DNA of 64,000 nucleotides from Picocystis sp. L7 (GCA_020975725.1 QXJR01000017.1:125001-189000), one strand, 5' to 3'. Positions 1-10,272 are shown, counted from the stretch's first letter. Made by a program: numbers and translations. Notes: generated from the letters alone by a model not told the origin.

Positions 1-74
1 TAGGTCAGTGCCTGGATGCATCCACTCGGACGTGTTCGCATACGTCGACGACAAACGCATCGATCGTGCCTCAC

Positions 75-541
75 CTTCGACGGGAAGCGCGAATGTGTCG
101 ATGACGATGAAGGTGTCGCCTGCCACCTTTCCTTGCATGAGTCCCATGACCTCTATGTCTCCACCCGAGCGACAGTGCATGGCCATTTTCAAGAGCGCCA
201 GCGCCGAAACCCTCACGTGCTGCCGTTGTTTCGATCCAGATTCCCACAGAAGCGTTGCCCAAGCACCGTCAGCTCGGTCTGGTTCGCTTTCGCGCACGGT
301 TTCGATGGATTTCACGCACCTTGTAGTACTGTGGATCGGTGGTCCAGGGTTTTTTCTCCAGGATGGCCGCCTGTTCCGCGGCGTCGTAGCGGTAAAGCTC
401 GTCTTCTCCGTCCTGGTGCCACTCCACCTCGTTTTCCAGCTCCCATCGCTTCATCGCGTCCGTCGTGTCCATCGTCGCGTCCATGTCGACACGTCCCAAT
501 GCGCCGTCTACGGTCCCGACCCCGTGCGTCTCCTTTTCCAT
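75..541 (-). CDS. CSN5: COP9 signalosome subunit 5 (CSN5/JAB1), N-terminal part
   Basis: CSN5 is the metalloprotease subunit of the COP9 signalosome that removes NEDD8 from cullins. Two exons are visible: 541 down to 320 and 219 down to 75. The intron between them starts GTGCGTG and ends CAG, and a second intron starting GTGAGG runs off the left edge. Exon 1 carries the family hallmark [12 protein letters not shown] just before the intron. Exon 2 reads [20 protein letters not shown] followed by VMGLMQGK, the start of the MPN domain, and holds the catalytic Glu of the JAMM motif. The His-His-Asp part would lie beyond the window. The ATG at 541 gives an N-terminus of the usual length. Truncated only by the window edge. 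Confidence 0.93.
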
Positions 542-1118
542 TCGGTGCGTCCCGGTTCAACGACCCCGTCCAACCCGAAGGAAATCCCTTTCGAAAGGAG
601 ACGAACAGCCCGGGGGATCCCATCGCTTCGGTCCACGAGGTCGAAGCCCAAGAGAAGTTTTTTCTCCGGGAGTTTCTTCTCGCCGAAGGATGGATGCGCG
701 GTCTTGGCGACGTGGAACAAGTCCGCGAAGCACGAAGGGATCGGCGTGGCGATGGATGCGGCGCACATCGTCCAATTGCGAAGAGATGCGAGGGAAAGAA
801 AATGCAGCAGGCAGGATACGTGGGTCGCGAACGACCCCCCTACGGTGTCCATCGCCGCGCACGGCGACGAGGTGGCCTGACCGCCACGCGCTTTTTGCGT
901 TCCTGTCCCCGCACCAAGGCCGTTCCTGCTCCCACGCGTTCGTAGCGCAATCCTTGCGTTCCGTGACGCCTCGCGTCCTGGATTCCATCCTTCGGAACGA
1001 TCCCTCTGGAACCGATGCTTAAACTCGTCGAAAACCGCAGTTCGGTCCAACGATCCAAGCGAACGTGGCGACGATCCGAAGCGCATCCTGCGAACGTGGC
1101 AAGGTTCCTCTCGAAGCC
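542..1118. other. Intergenic region between CSN5 and the folate-receptor-like gene
   Basis: GC-rich divergent spacer holding the palindromic element at 668. Several long open frames cross it on both strands, but none has a recognisable product. A first exon with a signal peptide for the downstream folate-receptor-like gene may be hidden here. Confidence 0.5.
668..681 (+). promoter_or_regulatory. Palindromic element GGGAGTTTCTTCTC upstream of CSN5
   Basis: The copy lies 127 bp upstream of the CSN5 start codon. GGAG and CTCC-like halves flank TTTCTT. The same 14-mer, with at most one mismatch, occurs upstream of four other genes in this window, so it is probably a promoter element. The function is inferred from recurrence and spacing only. 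Confidence 0.55.
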
Positions 1119-2013
1119 ATGGTGGATAGGAGGTCGGAAGGAGACGTCTGCAGAGCGCCTGTAGGCAGATTTCCTCCGTTTGGGCGAAAGGGCGAACCGC
1201 CCACGGTGTCGGAAGACCTGCAGTTTTGCCGACAGTACGTGGACCTGGCGATCGAGCGGGCTGGAAAGGGGCGATCGTTCGCGAAAGGAAAGGCATCTGA
1301 CCTCTGTGACGCGATGCCATCGATGCAAAAGGTACCGTGGAAAAACCTGCTGCGAAAGAGAGCACACGGTGGAAAGCGCCAAGTGGATAGCCCAAGCAAA
1401 GGTGCGCCTCCGATCCGAATCCTGTGTCGTTGGAGGTAGGTAGGAGTTGAATGCCGTCGATGCTGACCGATAAAAACGATCAAACGATCAGGAAACGGTC
1501 ACTCCTCGATGTCTGGATGCATGGACGAAGCTTGACTGTGCACTGTGCGATCCCAAAGTGGGGACGTATGCCCACGGACCGCCCCCCATCGCTGCAAAGT
1601 TGTGCAACAGTGTGTACGACTCCTGCAAAGAAGAATTCTTTGCCGCTGAACTTTCTGGGTATCCCGTACCATGCGGATCGAAACACACGGTCTGCTCGAA
1701 AATGGGGGAGTGGTATGAAGATGGTCCACATCTGTGTAGGGCAGTAGGATTCGAGCCGGTGGACGTTTGTACGGGGTCATGCAGCGATGGCGTGACCTTT
1801 CCAGCTCTTCCTACATTGCAAAGAAGTGCGCGGAGGGGAACAGCTTCGTCCCAGGAGGCAGAGCAAAGCAATCGCTACCTAGTTTTGCTGCTTCTTGGGT
1901 CTCTCTTTTGCATTGTGTACTACACGAATTGGTCGAACTTGTACAGTTTTCTGCAAGGCTTGTTTGGGTCCCGCCACAGCAGAGGCCGTGGTCGCAAGTT
2001 GGGCAGAAGATAG
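1119..2013 (+). CDS. Folate-receptor-like cysteine-rich membrane protein
   Basis: The pieces match the plant proteins with a folate-receptor-like domain. Exon 1 reads CRAPVGRFPPFGRKGEPP then EDLQFCR and stops at 1234 (donor GTACGTG). Exon 2 starts at 1332 and reads YRGKTCCEREHT, the conserved double-cysteine block. The last exon reads CLDAWTKLDCALCDPKVGT then LCNSVYDSCKEEFF and ends at 2013. Many paired cysteines are followed by a hydrophobic helix (YLVLLLLGSLFCIVYY) and a short basic tail, so it is a secreted-side domain anchored by one membrane span. The boundary between exons 2 and 3 (about 1425-1492) is unresolved. The in-frame ATG at 1119 lacks a signal peptide, so an upstream exon is likely. 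Substrate unknown. Confidence 0.75.
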
Positions 2014-2681
2014 TTCATTTTCCAGTGGCTCGAGTATGCACAGATGAAGCACCTTTGGGCATTGACAAGATGCAGTTCCACATGCACCTGACTTCCCAGA
2101 CTGGGTTCTACAATGGTCGATTGTCCATGCCCAAGCACCGCACGCATCTCCATTGGATTTGCAGCTTCAATGCATTCAGTTTTTTCATCCCCCTTCTTCG
2201 GTTGTGATGCTGTATGTTTGTTCCATTCGTCCTACCACGAGGCTAATGTGTCGCACTTTGCACTTCATCCTTTTGTCCATTCGCTTCCCCTGTTTCATGG
2301 GCCAGCCCCCTCCATCCCTGCTCGATCCTTCACCCCACTGGTTCGATCCATCCAATGGCCTGCACCCATCGATCGGTCGAATCCAATACTTTCTCGTGCT
2401 TCGGCCAATCGATGGATCGATGAGGTTTGGGCCACCCCATCGGATGGCCACCGAAGGTCCGCGGTTGGACCGTCCAAGAAAACCACCCCAATCAAACGTT
2501 CAAACCCAACCAGCCCCACGATCCCCGTCCCAGAAACGTAGGGTTCGGTCCCGGATGAAACCGTTCCACAACCCGCAGAGGATCTTCGCGTTTCGCTAGC
2601 ATCAGATCGGCGCGGTCCTCTGCGTGCACCGGCGACAGCGCCGGGGAGCCTTCTTCACCGGATGTCCTGACGCCGCAGAGG
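2014..2681. other. Intergenic region upstream of the homeodomain gene
   Basis: No convincing gene. It contains TTGGACCGTCC at 2465 and several copies of the CCGCAGAGGA word (near 2572, 2613 in reverse, and 2672), which is repeated in other gene-free stretches here. Confidence 0.5.
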
Positions 2682-3728
2682 ATGCGTTCCGTATCATTCG
2701 ACGTTCCTCGGCGCATGTTCCGAGTGTTTCGGTTCGACGTCGAGGTCGAATCCTGTCGACTTCGATGCACACGTCTCGCGACAGTCCCACGTGGATTGGC
2801 TGCCTTGCACGTGCTTCGTGCGGCGAATCGACGATCGAAAGGAAAGATGGAACGACGTCCGAACGAAGCTTTCGAGCCCACGAGACACTTCGACGGTTCG
2901 GATAGGGATCCGGGAGACCGGCCGACTTGCAGCTTGGAGAGGAGGAGCCCGTGCGAAAACCAGTCGGATGCCACCAGGCAATCGTGCCTTTTGGAAGGAG
3001 AAGGATTGAATTCGTTCGAACAGGGAGTGGATGGAGGTTGGAATGGCGAGAGATTGGACGTGGCAGTCCGCCAAAGCAAGTTCTTCGAGGTGACGGAACA
3101 GTTCCTCCTCGAGTGCCTCGCGTACGAGAAAGCTTGTGGGGAGAACGCGAAAGGGAAAGAGCCGGGCTCCGCTCCGCCTCGAAGAAACGCGCATGATCGG
3201 AACCAGACGACCAATCCCACGCTCTGGCGTGATATGGACGCGTCCAACCAGCAACATGTGAGGCCCACGACCATTGTGGCCAACGAGGATAGAAGGCGTT
3301 CGCACGGCAAGGGAAACGACGCGTCGACATCCAGGGGACGAAAATCATCAATCGGAGCTGAAGCCACCCGGTTGTTGAAACGTTGGATGTTTCAAAACTA
3401 CATGCATCCTTACCCTTCGACGGAAGAGAAATTGACTTTGATGGAGCAAACCAGCTTGAACTCCACTCAGTTGGACAACTGGTTCATCAATGCCCGTGCA
3501 CGCATTTGGAAGAAACTGGTAGAAGGTGTACACTCGGAGCACAGGGAACGTCTTCAGAAGAAAGAGAAGAAAGATCCAAGGCTCAAGGCACTTTTGGAAG
3601 ACAACAGGAGGGTTGTGCGCACTGGCATTATACTTGCGGGGCTTACGACAGATGCGGCCTGTTCATCGGCTCTTGCACGAGCTGCTAGCGATGCTGCACA
3701 AAACTGTGCATCCAGATCAAGGCCGTGA
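2682..3728 (+). CDS. TALE homeodomain transcription factor, BELL-like
   Basis: Single open frame of 348 residues. The homeodomain lies at about residues 223-285. It has the three-residue loop extension of TALE proteins (MHPYPSTEEK) and the recognition helix LDNWFINARARIWKKLVEGV. The WFINAR.R.WK..VE end is typical of plant BELL rather than KNOX proteins. In green algae a BELL-type and a KNOX-type protein from the two gametes pair to start the diploid programme (established for Chlamydomonas GSP1/GSM1). The N-terminal half is unstructured apart from a short helix (KFFEVTEQFLLECLAYEKA). The start is uncertain: ATG at 2682 overlaps a repeated CCGCAGAGGAT word, and the next good ATG is 2848. No intron seen. 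Confidence 0.85.
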   Translation: MRSVSFDVPRRMFRVFRFDVEVESCRLRCTRLATVPRGLAALHVLRAANRRSKGKMERRPNEAFEPTRHFDGSDRDPGDRPTCSLERRSPCENQSDATRQSCLLEGEGLNSFEQGVDGGWNGERLDVAVRQSKFFEVTEQFLLECLAYEKACGENAKGKEPGSAPPRRNAHDRNQTTNPTLWRDMDASNQQHVRPTTIVANEDRRRSHGKGNDASTSRGRKSSIGAEATRLLKRWMFQNYMHPYPSTEEKLTLMEQTSLNSTQLDNWFINARARIWKKLVEGVHSEHRERLQKKEKKDPRLKALLEDNRRVVRTGIILAGLTTDAACSSALARAASDAAQNCASRSRP

Positions 3729-4256
3729 TGCTCCTCGCTTGTGCGATTCTCGCCATCGACCACCTTTTGTGTTGTGAACACATTTGAATCGACGCACCAT
3801 CGGTCTCCAGTGTTCATCCCTCGGGATCCCGGGCGAGCCGTTGGCATGGTCTGTCCATGCAGATTGGCTCGTTTCAGGTCAGGCTCTTGGGCCCGTTGTG
3901 GCGTGGATGGTTCCATTTGGTCTTGGTGGTGCAGCTTGGTGTGTTGGGCCATTCGTATCGACGTGTCTGCTGTCCCCCGACACGGCTCACCTGTTGACCG
4001 GTCTGCTTCCCTGTCACGTCCCTCGCCCGCAGAGGATCCCCCATGCTACCCCACCGCCAGCCTCTGCGCATGCGCCCCCCGCTTCGATCCTCCGTCCGAC
4101 GTGGCGAAAGACTCTCCCTGCCTCTCGTCACCTCCAGATGCCCTTTCCCGTTCACCTGGACCGTGAAAAGACCGTGAAAAGACCGTAAAAAGACGGTCAA
4201 GGGACCGAGGTCGTGTCGAGTTCGTTCCCACACAACTTCCATTTCCCATCGTCGCG
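3729..4256. other. Intergenic region upstream of the DUF2892 gene
   Basis: No gene seen. It contains CCCGCAGAGGATC at about 4027 and the GACCGT cluster at 4157-4208. Confidence 0.5.
4157..4208 (+). promoter_or_regulatory. GACCGT repeat cluster upstream of the DUF2892 gene
   Basis: GGACCGTGAAAAGACCGTG is followed by GACCGTAAAAAGACGGTC and GGGACCG, giving five copies of the core in about 50 bp, ending 48 bp before the ATG at 4257. Similar clusters precede EXO70, GET1 and the MORN-transporter gene. A promoter role is inferred. Confidence 0.5.
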
Positions 4257-4523
4257 ATGCGTCCAGACGACCTCGTTCGCCTGATGGCTGGCACCGTGGT
4301 GATCGTGACGGCCGTGCTGGGATGGGTGGTCACCAACTACGTGCTCATTGGAACGCTGTTCGTGGGCGCCAACCTGGCGCAGTCCGCCGTCACCGGCATC
4401 TGTCCGCCCACCATGCTGCTGCGAAAGCTCGGTTGGATTGGACCGGATGGACACATCGTGTGGGGAGGTGTGAAAGACACGGCAGGAGAAGAGAAAGCAG
4501 CCGAACCCCCCTCCAAAGTGTGA
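4257..4523 (+). CDS. Small DUF2892-like membrane protein
   Basis: 88 residues with two hydrophobic helices (TVVIVTAVLGWVV and VLIGTLFVGANLAQSAVTG), then TGICPPTMLLRKLG. The order R..RL.AG, F.G.NL.QSA.TG.CP and L..LG is the DUF2892 (YgaP-type membrane domain) pattern found mostly in bacteria, often fused to rhodanese. Here it stands alone. The ATG at 4257 follows closely on the GACCGT cluster. The function is unknown, and no targeting peptide is obvious. It could have been gained from bacteria or the plastid ancestor, but the sequence alone does not show which. Confidence 0.8.
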   Translation: MRPDDLVRLMAGTVVIVTAVLGWVVTNYVLIGTLFVGANLAQSAVTGICPPTMLLRKLGWIGPDGHIVWGGVKDTAGEEKAAEPPSKV

Positions 4524-4866
4524 TGCAATGCAAGTGTTCTGCAGCTGCGTCCACGGTGGATATCGAAAGCCTGCAAGGCCGCAACGAAGGTCTCAGGCTT
4601 GCTCACGGGACAGGGCCCCGATGTTCGCAAGGCGGACAAGAAAATTGTCTTCAAGCAACGTGTAAGTGATAAATAAGGAATTTCTACAAACGACACCGCT
4701 CGTCCACACCAATGTGGAACGACAAACCTGGCATCCGAGCGAAGGATCCATCAAGAGGCGAACCATCCCAATCACCGCTAGTGTGCTGTACACTTCACAA
4801 AGGTACCGCTTCCCGGGTGATCCCTGTCCACCCTCAGTTTGCCTCACCGGCATCTGTGCCTTGCAC
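4524..4866. other. 3' intergenic spacer between the DUF2892 gene and EXO70
   Basis: Convergent spacer (DUF2892 plus, EXO70 minus). No gene, repeat or clear terminator recognised. Confidence 0.5.
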
Positions 4867-6750
4867 TCATGCTTTCTTGTCCTTGCGAGTCAAACCCTCA
4901 AAGAACTCGATGTTCACAACGTCGATGATCTGCTCCATGTCATATTTGAAGTACTTGGAAGGATTCTTAAACTTCTCGTCGCGATGAACATTGTATACTG
5001 CATCGAATGCGACCCTTATCTTGTCCAGCAGCATCTTGCGTACACGGTCGCGAAACTGAAGGTCTGGAATGTTCCAGCTTCTTTGCTCTCCCCAGATCTC
5101 CTCGATGGTGTCATTAAAGTGCCTGAACTCTGCTTTGATCCTATCTCTTTGTTTCTGTTGCATAAAGCGCATGCGCCCCTCCTTCTCTGAGCCTTCACGC
5201 GAGAACGTACGCATCGTGTGTGAAAGATACTGTGAAAGATAGTCGTCTATCTTTTTCTCTTGCTGCTCAACCCATGCCCTTCCCAAAAGCTTTATTGGCT
5301 CTCCCTGCCCCATGTGCTTGACTGTGTAATGCATGTTGTTTGCCATAAATATTGCTACAAGCGCAGGGTCTTCGTACGCCGCAGATTTCCTCTCCAGATT
5401 CGATTTCAGTGCAGACAAAATACTGGTGGAAGCTTCTTGAAGCTGTTTCAGGGTCTCCTCCTCCTCGTTTTGTGCCCTCCTAGGCGATGCTTTCTGTTCG
5501 TGATGCAATATGTACCCAAGCTCCCTCTTGTATTCGCCAAACCTTTGGACAAAGTGTACGACATTCGATGTAATCGAGTGTACCGTCCCGCCCTCTGCCA
5601 CTTGCGTGGAGTTGTCTTTCAGTACAGACTCTTCAAGTCCGTTGAATGCTTCTCGGGCACTCTTCGCCATTTTGGTCCTCAACGCCAAGAATCGGTCCAG
5701 ATATCGAGCAGTGCTATCTGTCCTGAGAACAAACTGAAGTTTCGGAGTCTCGTTCTCTAAGTTGTCCAGCATATCAAGCAGGGCGTACATCTTCTCTGCT
5801 GTTGCTTTTGTGTTGATGATTGTGCTAGCACTGGAGCTGACAACGAGGCTCGGTCTTTCAATCATCCTCGCAAACACTTCGTCGCAGTGTTCATTGCCAA
5901 ATACCTCTCTGGCAACTTCCTTCTCCACCTGTCCCATGATGGAAAAATGCTTGATCACCGCTATCCACTCCCTTACCCTATCCGTTAGCATCGTCCACTC
6001 GACCAATCTAGTGCTCAGGTCTTCCAGATTCTCCAGCCCGAGCTTCTGCCACATGGGCAAGATGATGGAGCCCCGTTCTTCTTCGTACCTACGTAGCAGC
6101 TCTTCCTTGCATCCCACTACCAGGCAGTTTGCGATTTCTCCGAGCGTTGGCCTGACGTCTTCGGAGAAAGCCCACCGATGGATCATTTTTTCATTTACGG
6201 TGGACAAAGGCTTTCCTTGTGATTGTAGCATGAGTTCGATTTCCACCACGTCCATGGCCACACAGCTCCTCCTCAGCACCTTGACGAACTCGTCCAGGCA
6301 GTTCTGGTAAGCTTCCTTGAGGAGTTTTTCGGTGTTTCTTTTCGCAGACACGGTGCACGCGAGATTTTGGTGCTTCTGCAAGAAGTTCTCTTCTTCCTGC
6401 AACTGTCGCACGGCTTCGAGGTAGCTCTCGACGCTTTCTTCCACCAACCCAGCGTTGACCTGATCTTGGTACGCCTTCCAGACCTCTAGTTTGGACAGGA
6501 ACTCCTCTCCACCACGTATGGTGGTTTGAAGCCTTCGTATGGCGCTGGTGAGGCTTTCCGCTTCTCCTTTGATGGGCGAAAGCGTGGCGTCGATCCCGTC
6601 CGTCTTGCTTTCGAAGCTGTCCAGTGCGCCGCACATCGCGTCCGCCGCGGCCTGCGTGGCTTCCAGCATCTCCTGCAGGTTCTTCACGCGGTTTCTCAGG
6701 TCCACGGCTGCCGCCTGTCGCTCGGTTGCGCTCTCGTTCGAAGCGTCCAT
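4867..6750 (-). CDS. EXO70: Exocyst complex subunit EXO70
   Basis: A 627-residue protein without visible introns. The first ~120 residues are a coiled coil (LRNRVKNLQEMLEATQAAAD). The rest is the helical rod of the CorEx/EXO70 family. Near the C-terminus are the family signatures WNIPDLQFRDRVRKMLLDKI and FKNPSKYFKYDMEQIIDVV, then a short basic tail (GLTRKDKKA) where EXO70 normally contacts membrane phosphoinositides. The complex tethers secretory vesicles at the plasma membrane, and SEC3, the other membrane-binding subunit, is encoded at 27.8-30.3 kb. The ATG at 6750 was chosen because the open frame upstream is promoter-like, with GGTCC repeats. Confidence 0.9.
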   Translation of the reverse strand: MDASNESATERQAAAVDLRNRVKNLQEMLEATQAAADAMCGALDSFESKTDGIDATLSPIKGEAESLTSAIRRLQTTIRGGEEFLSKLEVWKAYQDQVNAGLVEESVESYLEAVRQLQEEENFLQKHQNLACTVSAKRNTEKLLKEAYQNCLDEFVKVLRRSCVAMDVVEIELMLQSQGKPLSTVNEKMIHRWAFSEDVRPTLGEIANCLVVGCKEELLRRYEEERGSIILPMWQKLGLENLEDLSTRLVEWTMLTDRVREWIAVIKHFSIMGQVEKEVAREVFGNEHCDEVFARMIERPSLVVSSSASTIINTKATAEKMYALLDMLDNLENETPKLQFVLRTDSTARYLDRFLALRTKMAKSAREAFNGLEESVLKDNSTQVAEGGTVHSITSNVVHFVQRFGEYKRELGYILHHEQKASPRRAQNEEEETLKQLQEASTSILSALKSNLERKSAAYEDPALVAIFMANNMHYTVKHMGQGEPIKLLGRAWVEQQEKKIDDYLSQYLSHTMRTFSREGSEKEGRMRFMQQKQRDRIKAEFRHFNDTIEEIWGEQRSWNIPDLQFRDRVRKMLLDKIRVAFDAVYNVHRDEKFKNPSKYFKYDMEQIIDVVNIEFFEGLTRKDKKA

Positions 6751-8463
6751 CGTCCTCGATGGCGATTCGTCCAAACCGATGTGTGGCGCCAAACCCGATC
6801 CTCTCCACCGATCCAACAGACGGTCCATGAACGGTCCATGAACGGTCCACGGACGGTCCATCGATGACCGTGGAAGGACCGTGGGGATCGTGGGGAAGCG
6901 GATGGACCGCAGTGGAACAACCCACGTCCGGAAGAAGCACGTTTCCATCGAATGGATGGAGCGCGCAACCATCGAAACGCTTCCTTCTGCCAACTCCGTG
7001 GTGTAATTGAGACGCCCGAAACGGCTGTTGGTTGGAGCACACCGGCAAGGATGATAGGAAAACAGGAGTAAGATCGTGTTGGGAATGCATGACCACTTTG
7101 GGGCATGCGATTGTACGAGAAGACATGCATTGATGGGTCCATGATGTGGGTTCATCCGCTCAAGCGATGTCTCGCGAAGCAATGGACAGTGTTTGTAAAA
7201 GTGCTTTTTGGTATTGGGGTTTATCTTGATTTGCTTGTTCGTGAGAAGCGATGCATGATTGAGAACCATTGCTCTTTGTGTATTGTAAGACCCATCCATC
7301 AAACGAAACTGATAGTCTCCGCGATTCTTTCCTTGACCTTTTACTAGTATTGGCGAGATCCTCGTGTTGCTGTCTTATTTTTGGGATGGATAAAGTACTA
7401 ACTCTTGTCGCCTCTCAAGCAAGTTTGCGGTCCATGTTCTCCCGAGCGCACCTTGTATGCACGAGTCCATTCACGAACACTTTCGCACTCGCGCACGTGT
7501 CTCGGAAGGCGTGGAGCACGCCATCCCACCGCAAGTTTGGTCTCTCACGTTCGGGTCTTTGTCGGCTCCGGTCCGCTTCTCCCCTTGTCTTTCCTCTTCC
7601 TCCACCTCTCTACGTCCTTGAGTCCGCTCCCACTTGGCTTCTTCTGGGGTGCATCGTTCTTCCGTGCGGCTGATCCGCCACGAAAGCCATTCGTTCGACC
7701 CTTCTTCCTTCCTTCCATCGCCGTCCTCCCGTTCCCGCCACCTGTGCCGCGTCATCTGCCACGTCGGATCGGGGGCGATCCGCCGCCCCAGAAGATGCAG
7801 AGAAGAACAGAGAGCCATCGTAGAACATATCGATGGAAACGCGAGGTTTCGATGACCTCGGTTTCGATCGGGGGAGGGAAATGGGGGGAGATCTCCCTTT
7901 GGAAAGGGGAACGGATCCTCCGATGGAACCGATCGATGCGCTCGGATGTCCCAACTAAGGTCTCGGTTGGATCTTCCCTTTCGTTGCTCTTCCCCTCCCC
8001 GCCGACACGACCTGGCCCCGAGGCCTCCCTTCCTCTGCGCCGCGTGCCCTCGTGCCCGGACCTCTCCCCACCTCTTTCCCTCGGCTTATCCCTCTCCGCC
8101 CGCGGTCGTGCGAGGACGTGGTCCTCCTATCCAGATGGATGGACATGCGCTGGGCGCGTGTCGAAAGCAACGATTCCATCGCGCGTTTCGTGCGCCATTG
8201 GACCTTCGAAAGGACCCCCGTCTTGAAGGTCGGGAGAGGGAAAGACAAGCAGGAAGAGAAGAAAGGGGAAACGGTCGAAGGAAGGGAACGTGGAGGTGGA
8301 GAAGCGCGTCGGAACCGTGCCGAGCCACGTGACCGAACGCGCTGGGCGAAGCCGCACCTCCGAAGTGCGCTCGCAGCCCGCACGCGCGATCGTGAGGGAA
8401 GAATCCGAAAGGAAGGAAGGAAATCGAACGGGAAAGAGGGAAGGATCGGGTCGCGAAGTGGGA
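6751..8463. other. Divergent intergenic region between EXO70 and the Mei2-like gene
   Basis: 1.7 kb. The EXO70-proximal end holds the GGACCGT cluster. 7050-7400 is relatively AT-rich, and 7400-8463 is pyrimidine-rich and then purine-rich (likely 5' leader of the Mei2-like gene). Open frames here have no recognisable product. Confidence 0.5.
6818..6883 (-). promoter_or_regulatory. Tandem GGACCGT repeats upstream of EXO70
   Basis: GACGGTCCATGAACGGTCC and further copies give at least six TGGACCGT-type cores in about 65 bp (read on the minus strand), starting 68 bp upstream of the EXO70 ATG. The spacing of 10-11 bp would place the cores on one face of the helix. Same family as the clusters at 4157, 18529 and 31942. 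Confidence 0.6.
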
Positions 8464-10272
8464 ATGAAGCGCGTGTCGGCACTGGGTGAATCCGACGGAC
8501 CGAAACGGTCTCGTTCGGCCGTGGACTTGAGGTACCTGTGCGAATGGGAAGACAAAGATCAAACCAGTAAGAATCCTCTCGGAATTGCCATCAAAGGACA
8601 TGGAGATTGTTTGGCAGGGGACCTGGCCGCGCTGTCTACGGCCGATGCGAAACCAACCAACCACAATGGGGACAACCAAACCACGGAAGCTTCGTCCGAT
8701 CCGTTGGAGCATCCAGGAGAAGCACGAGACTCGCCATCGACTGGAATGGTAGGATACGAGAAACAGAACATGTCCAGGAACGCGTCGCCAGAGATTGCCC
8801 GGGAACCTGGTGCGTTGGGGACGGCCTTGACATCCCCAGGACCTTCCCCCATGGTGCCGTTCCCGCCTTCTCCTAGTTCTCCGCCGCCGAGCCCTCGCGT
8901 GAAGGAGCACCTGACGAGAACATTGTTTGTGGGAGGATTGGAAACCATGGCAAAGGAGGAGTTCTTCGATCTGGTGCGCGCCCATGGTGAAATCCGGGCA
9001 CTGGACGTAGTGCAGCGAGATGCCGTCAACGGAGGCAATTATGCGCTTTTGTCCTTCTTCGATTGCCGCTCGGCAGAAGTAGCATACCACGCCTTGCAGG
9101 AGTGGCATGGTTTCAACGTCCACTTTACATCTGCGGAAGGTCTGCCGGGAATGGAAAACAGGGGTACGTTGGTGGTGTTCAACTTGGATCCCAACATGGG
9201 GAACGAGAAGCTGATTGCCATGTTTGAAGTATTTGGCGAAATTAAAGAAATAAGAGAGACTCCAATGAAGAAAAATCACAAATTTATCGAGTTTTTCGAT
9301 GTGAGGGCAGCAGAAGCAGCGTTGGAATCGCTGAACAAACAGGAAGTGAATGGTAGGAGGCTGAAGATCGAATACAGCCGACCCGGGGGAGCACGTCGAA
9401 ACCAAGGCCACAGCATGGTCGAAATGGCAAGCGGCCCTGCACCCATGAGTCCTGTCTATGCTGGATCGATGCAGCCGATGTACATGCATGCCCCGATGAT
9501 GATGGGCGACACTGGATCGCCGTATGGGGTTGGTATGGGGATACCGATGGGCGTTTCACCACATGGTCTTCCCATGCATCCTTCCATGATGTGGCCACAG
9601 TACCCTCCTATGCCGTCTGCAGCTGTTCCTGGATATCCACCCCCGATGTATATGCCGGGGTCACCAGCCAACTCTATGATGCACAGCTTTTCCCCACCCA
9701 TGACACCTCCTTTGTCTCCTGTTGGCAAGGGGACTCATGCGAACAGCCCCAGGGAGTACGTGTCGAATGTGAGGAACGCGTCGGTGGAGGAGAGGCCAAG
9801 TGTTGCCAGGAAGCTGAGGGAAGAGAAGCTGGACGAACAGTTTGTGTTCCGTCCCGAGGTTGCTGACGGTGAAAGTCGAACAACTTTGATGATACGCAAC
9901 ATTCCGAACAAATACAATCAGAAGATGTTGCTTTCTCTTTTGGATCGTAGACACAAGAATAAGTTTGATTTCTTTTACTTGCCGATTGACTTTAAGAACA
10001 AGTGCAACCTTGGCTATGCGTTTGTGAACTTTGTGAGCATTGAGGCCACGGTTGACTTCTACAACGAGTTTCAGGAGAAACGTTGGGAAGAATTCAACAG
10101 CAAGAAGGTGTGTGAGATAAGCTACGCACGTGTGCAGGGGAAAGATGCACTGGTGGAGCATTTCAAGAACAGCCGATTTCCCAACACAGAGGAGGAGTAC
10201 TTGCCTCTGGTGTTGGATCAGAAGGGGGAAGGTATGGAAGGGATGTTGACCAAGGAGGTGGAGCAGCCATGA
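8464..10272 (+). CDS. Mei2-like RNA-binding protein
   Basis: 602 residues from ATG 8464; an upstream in-frame extension to 8290 starts with GTG and is ignored. Three RNA-recognition motifs are seen: RRM1 from about residue 152 (TRTLFVGGLETMAK), RRM2 from about 230 (GTLVVFNLDPNMGNEKL), and the C-terminal Mei2-type RRM3 from about 474 (TTLMIRNIPNKYNQKMLLSL, then FDFFYLPIDFKNKCNLGYAF and ISYARVQGKDALVEHFKNS). A Met/Pro/Gly-rich linker joins RRM2 and RRM3. Plant AML/TEL proteins and fission yeast Mei2 share this layout and act in meiosis or development by binding RNA. Single exon. Confidence 0.92.
   Translation: MKRVSALGESDGPKRSRSAVDLRYLCEWEDKDQTSKNPLGIAIKGHGDCLAGDLAALSTADAKPTNHNGDNQTTEASSDPLEHPGEARDSPSTGMVGYEKQNMSRNASPEIAREPGALGTALTSPGPSPMVPFPPSPSSPPPSPRVKEHLTRTLFVGGLETMAKEEFFDLVRAHGEIRALDVVQRDAVNGGNYALLSFFDCRSAEVAYHALQEWHGFNVHFTSAEGLPGMENRGTLVVFNLDPNMGNEKLIAMFEVFGEIKEIRETPMKKNHKFIEFFDVRAAEAALESLNKQEVNGRRLKIEYSRPGGARRNQGHSMVEMASGPAPMSPVYAGSMQPMYMHAPMMMGDTGSPYGVGMGIPMGVSPHGLPMHPSMMWPQYPPMPSAAVPGYPPPMYMPGSPANSMMHSFSPPMTPPLSPVGKGTHANSPREYVSNVRNASVEERPSVARKLREEKLDEQFVFRPEVADGESRTTLMIRNIPNKYNQKMLLSLLDRRHKNKFDFFYLPIDFKNKCNLGYAFVNFVSIEATVDFYNEFQEKRWEEFNSKKVCEISYARVQGKDALVEHFKNSRFPNTEEEYLPLVLDQKGEGMEGMLTKEVEQP

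Noticed and set aside
8-945. Two long plus-strand open frames across the left end
   Set aside because: They run antisense to the CSN5 exons, start with non-ATG codons and have no domain. The CSN5 signature on the other strand explains the region.
7405-8226. Possible gene between EXO70 and the Mei2-like gene
   Set aside because: Low-complexity Pro/Ser/Arg composition without ATG context or domain; likely promoter and leader.
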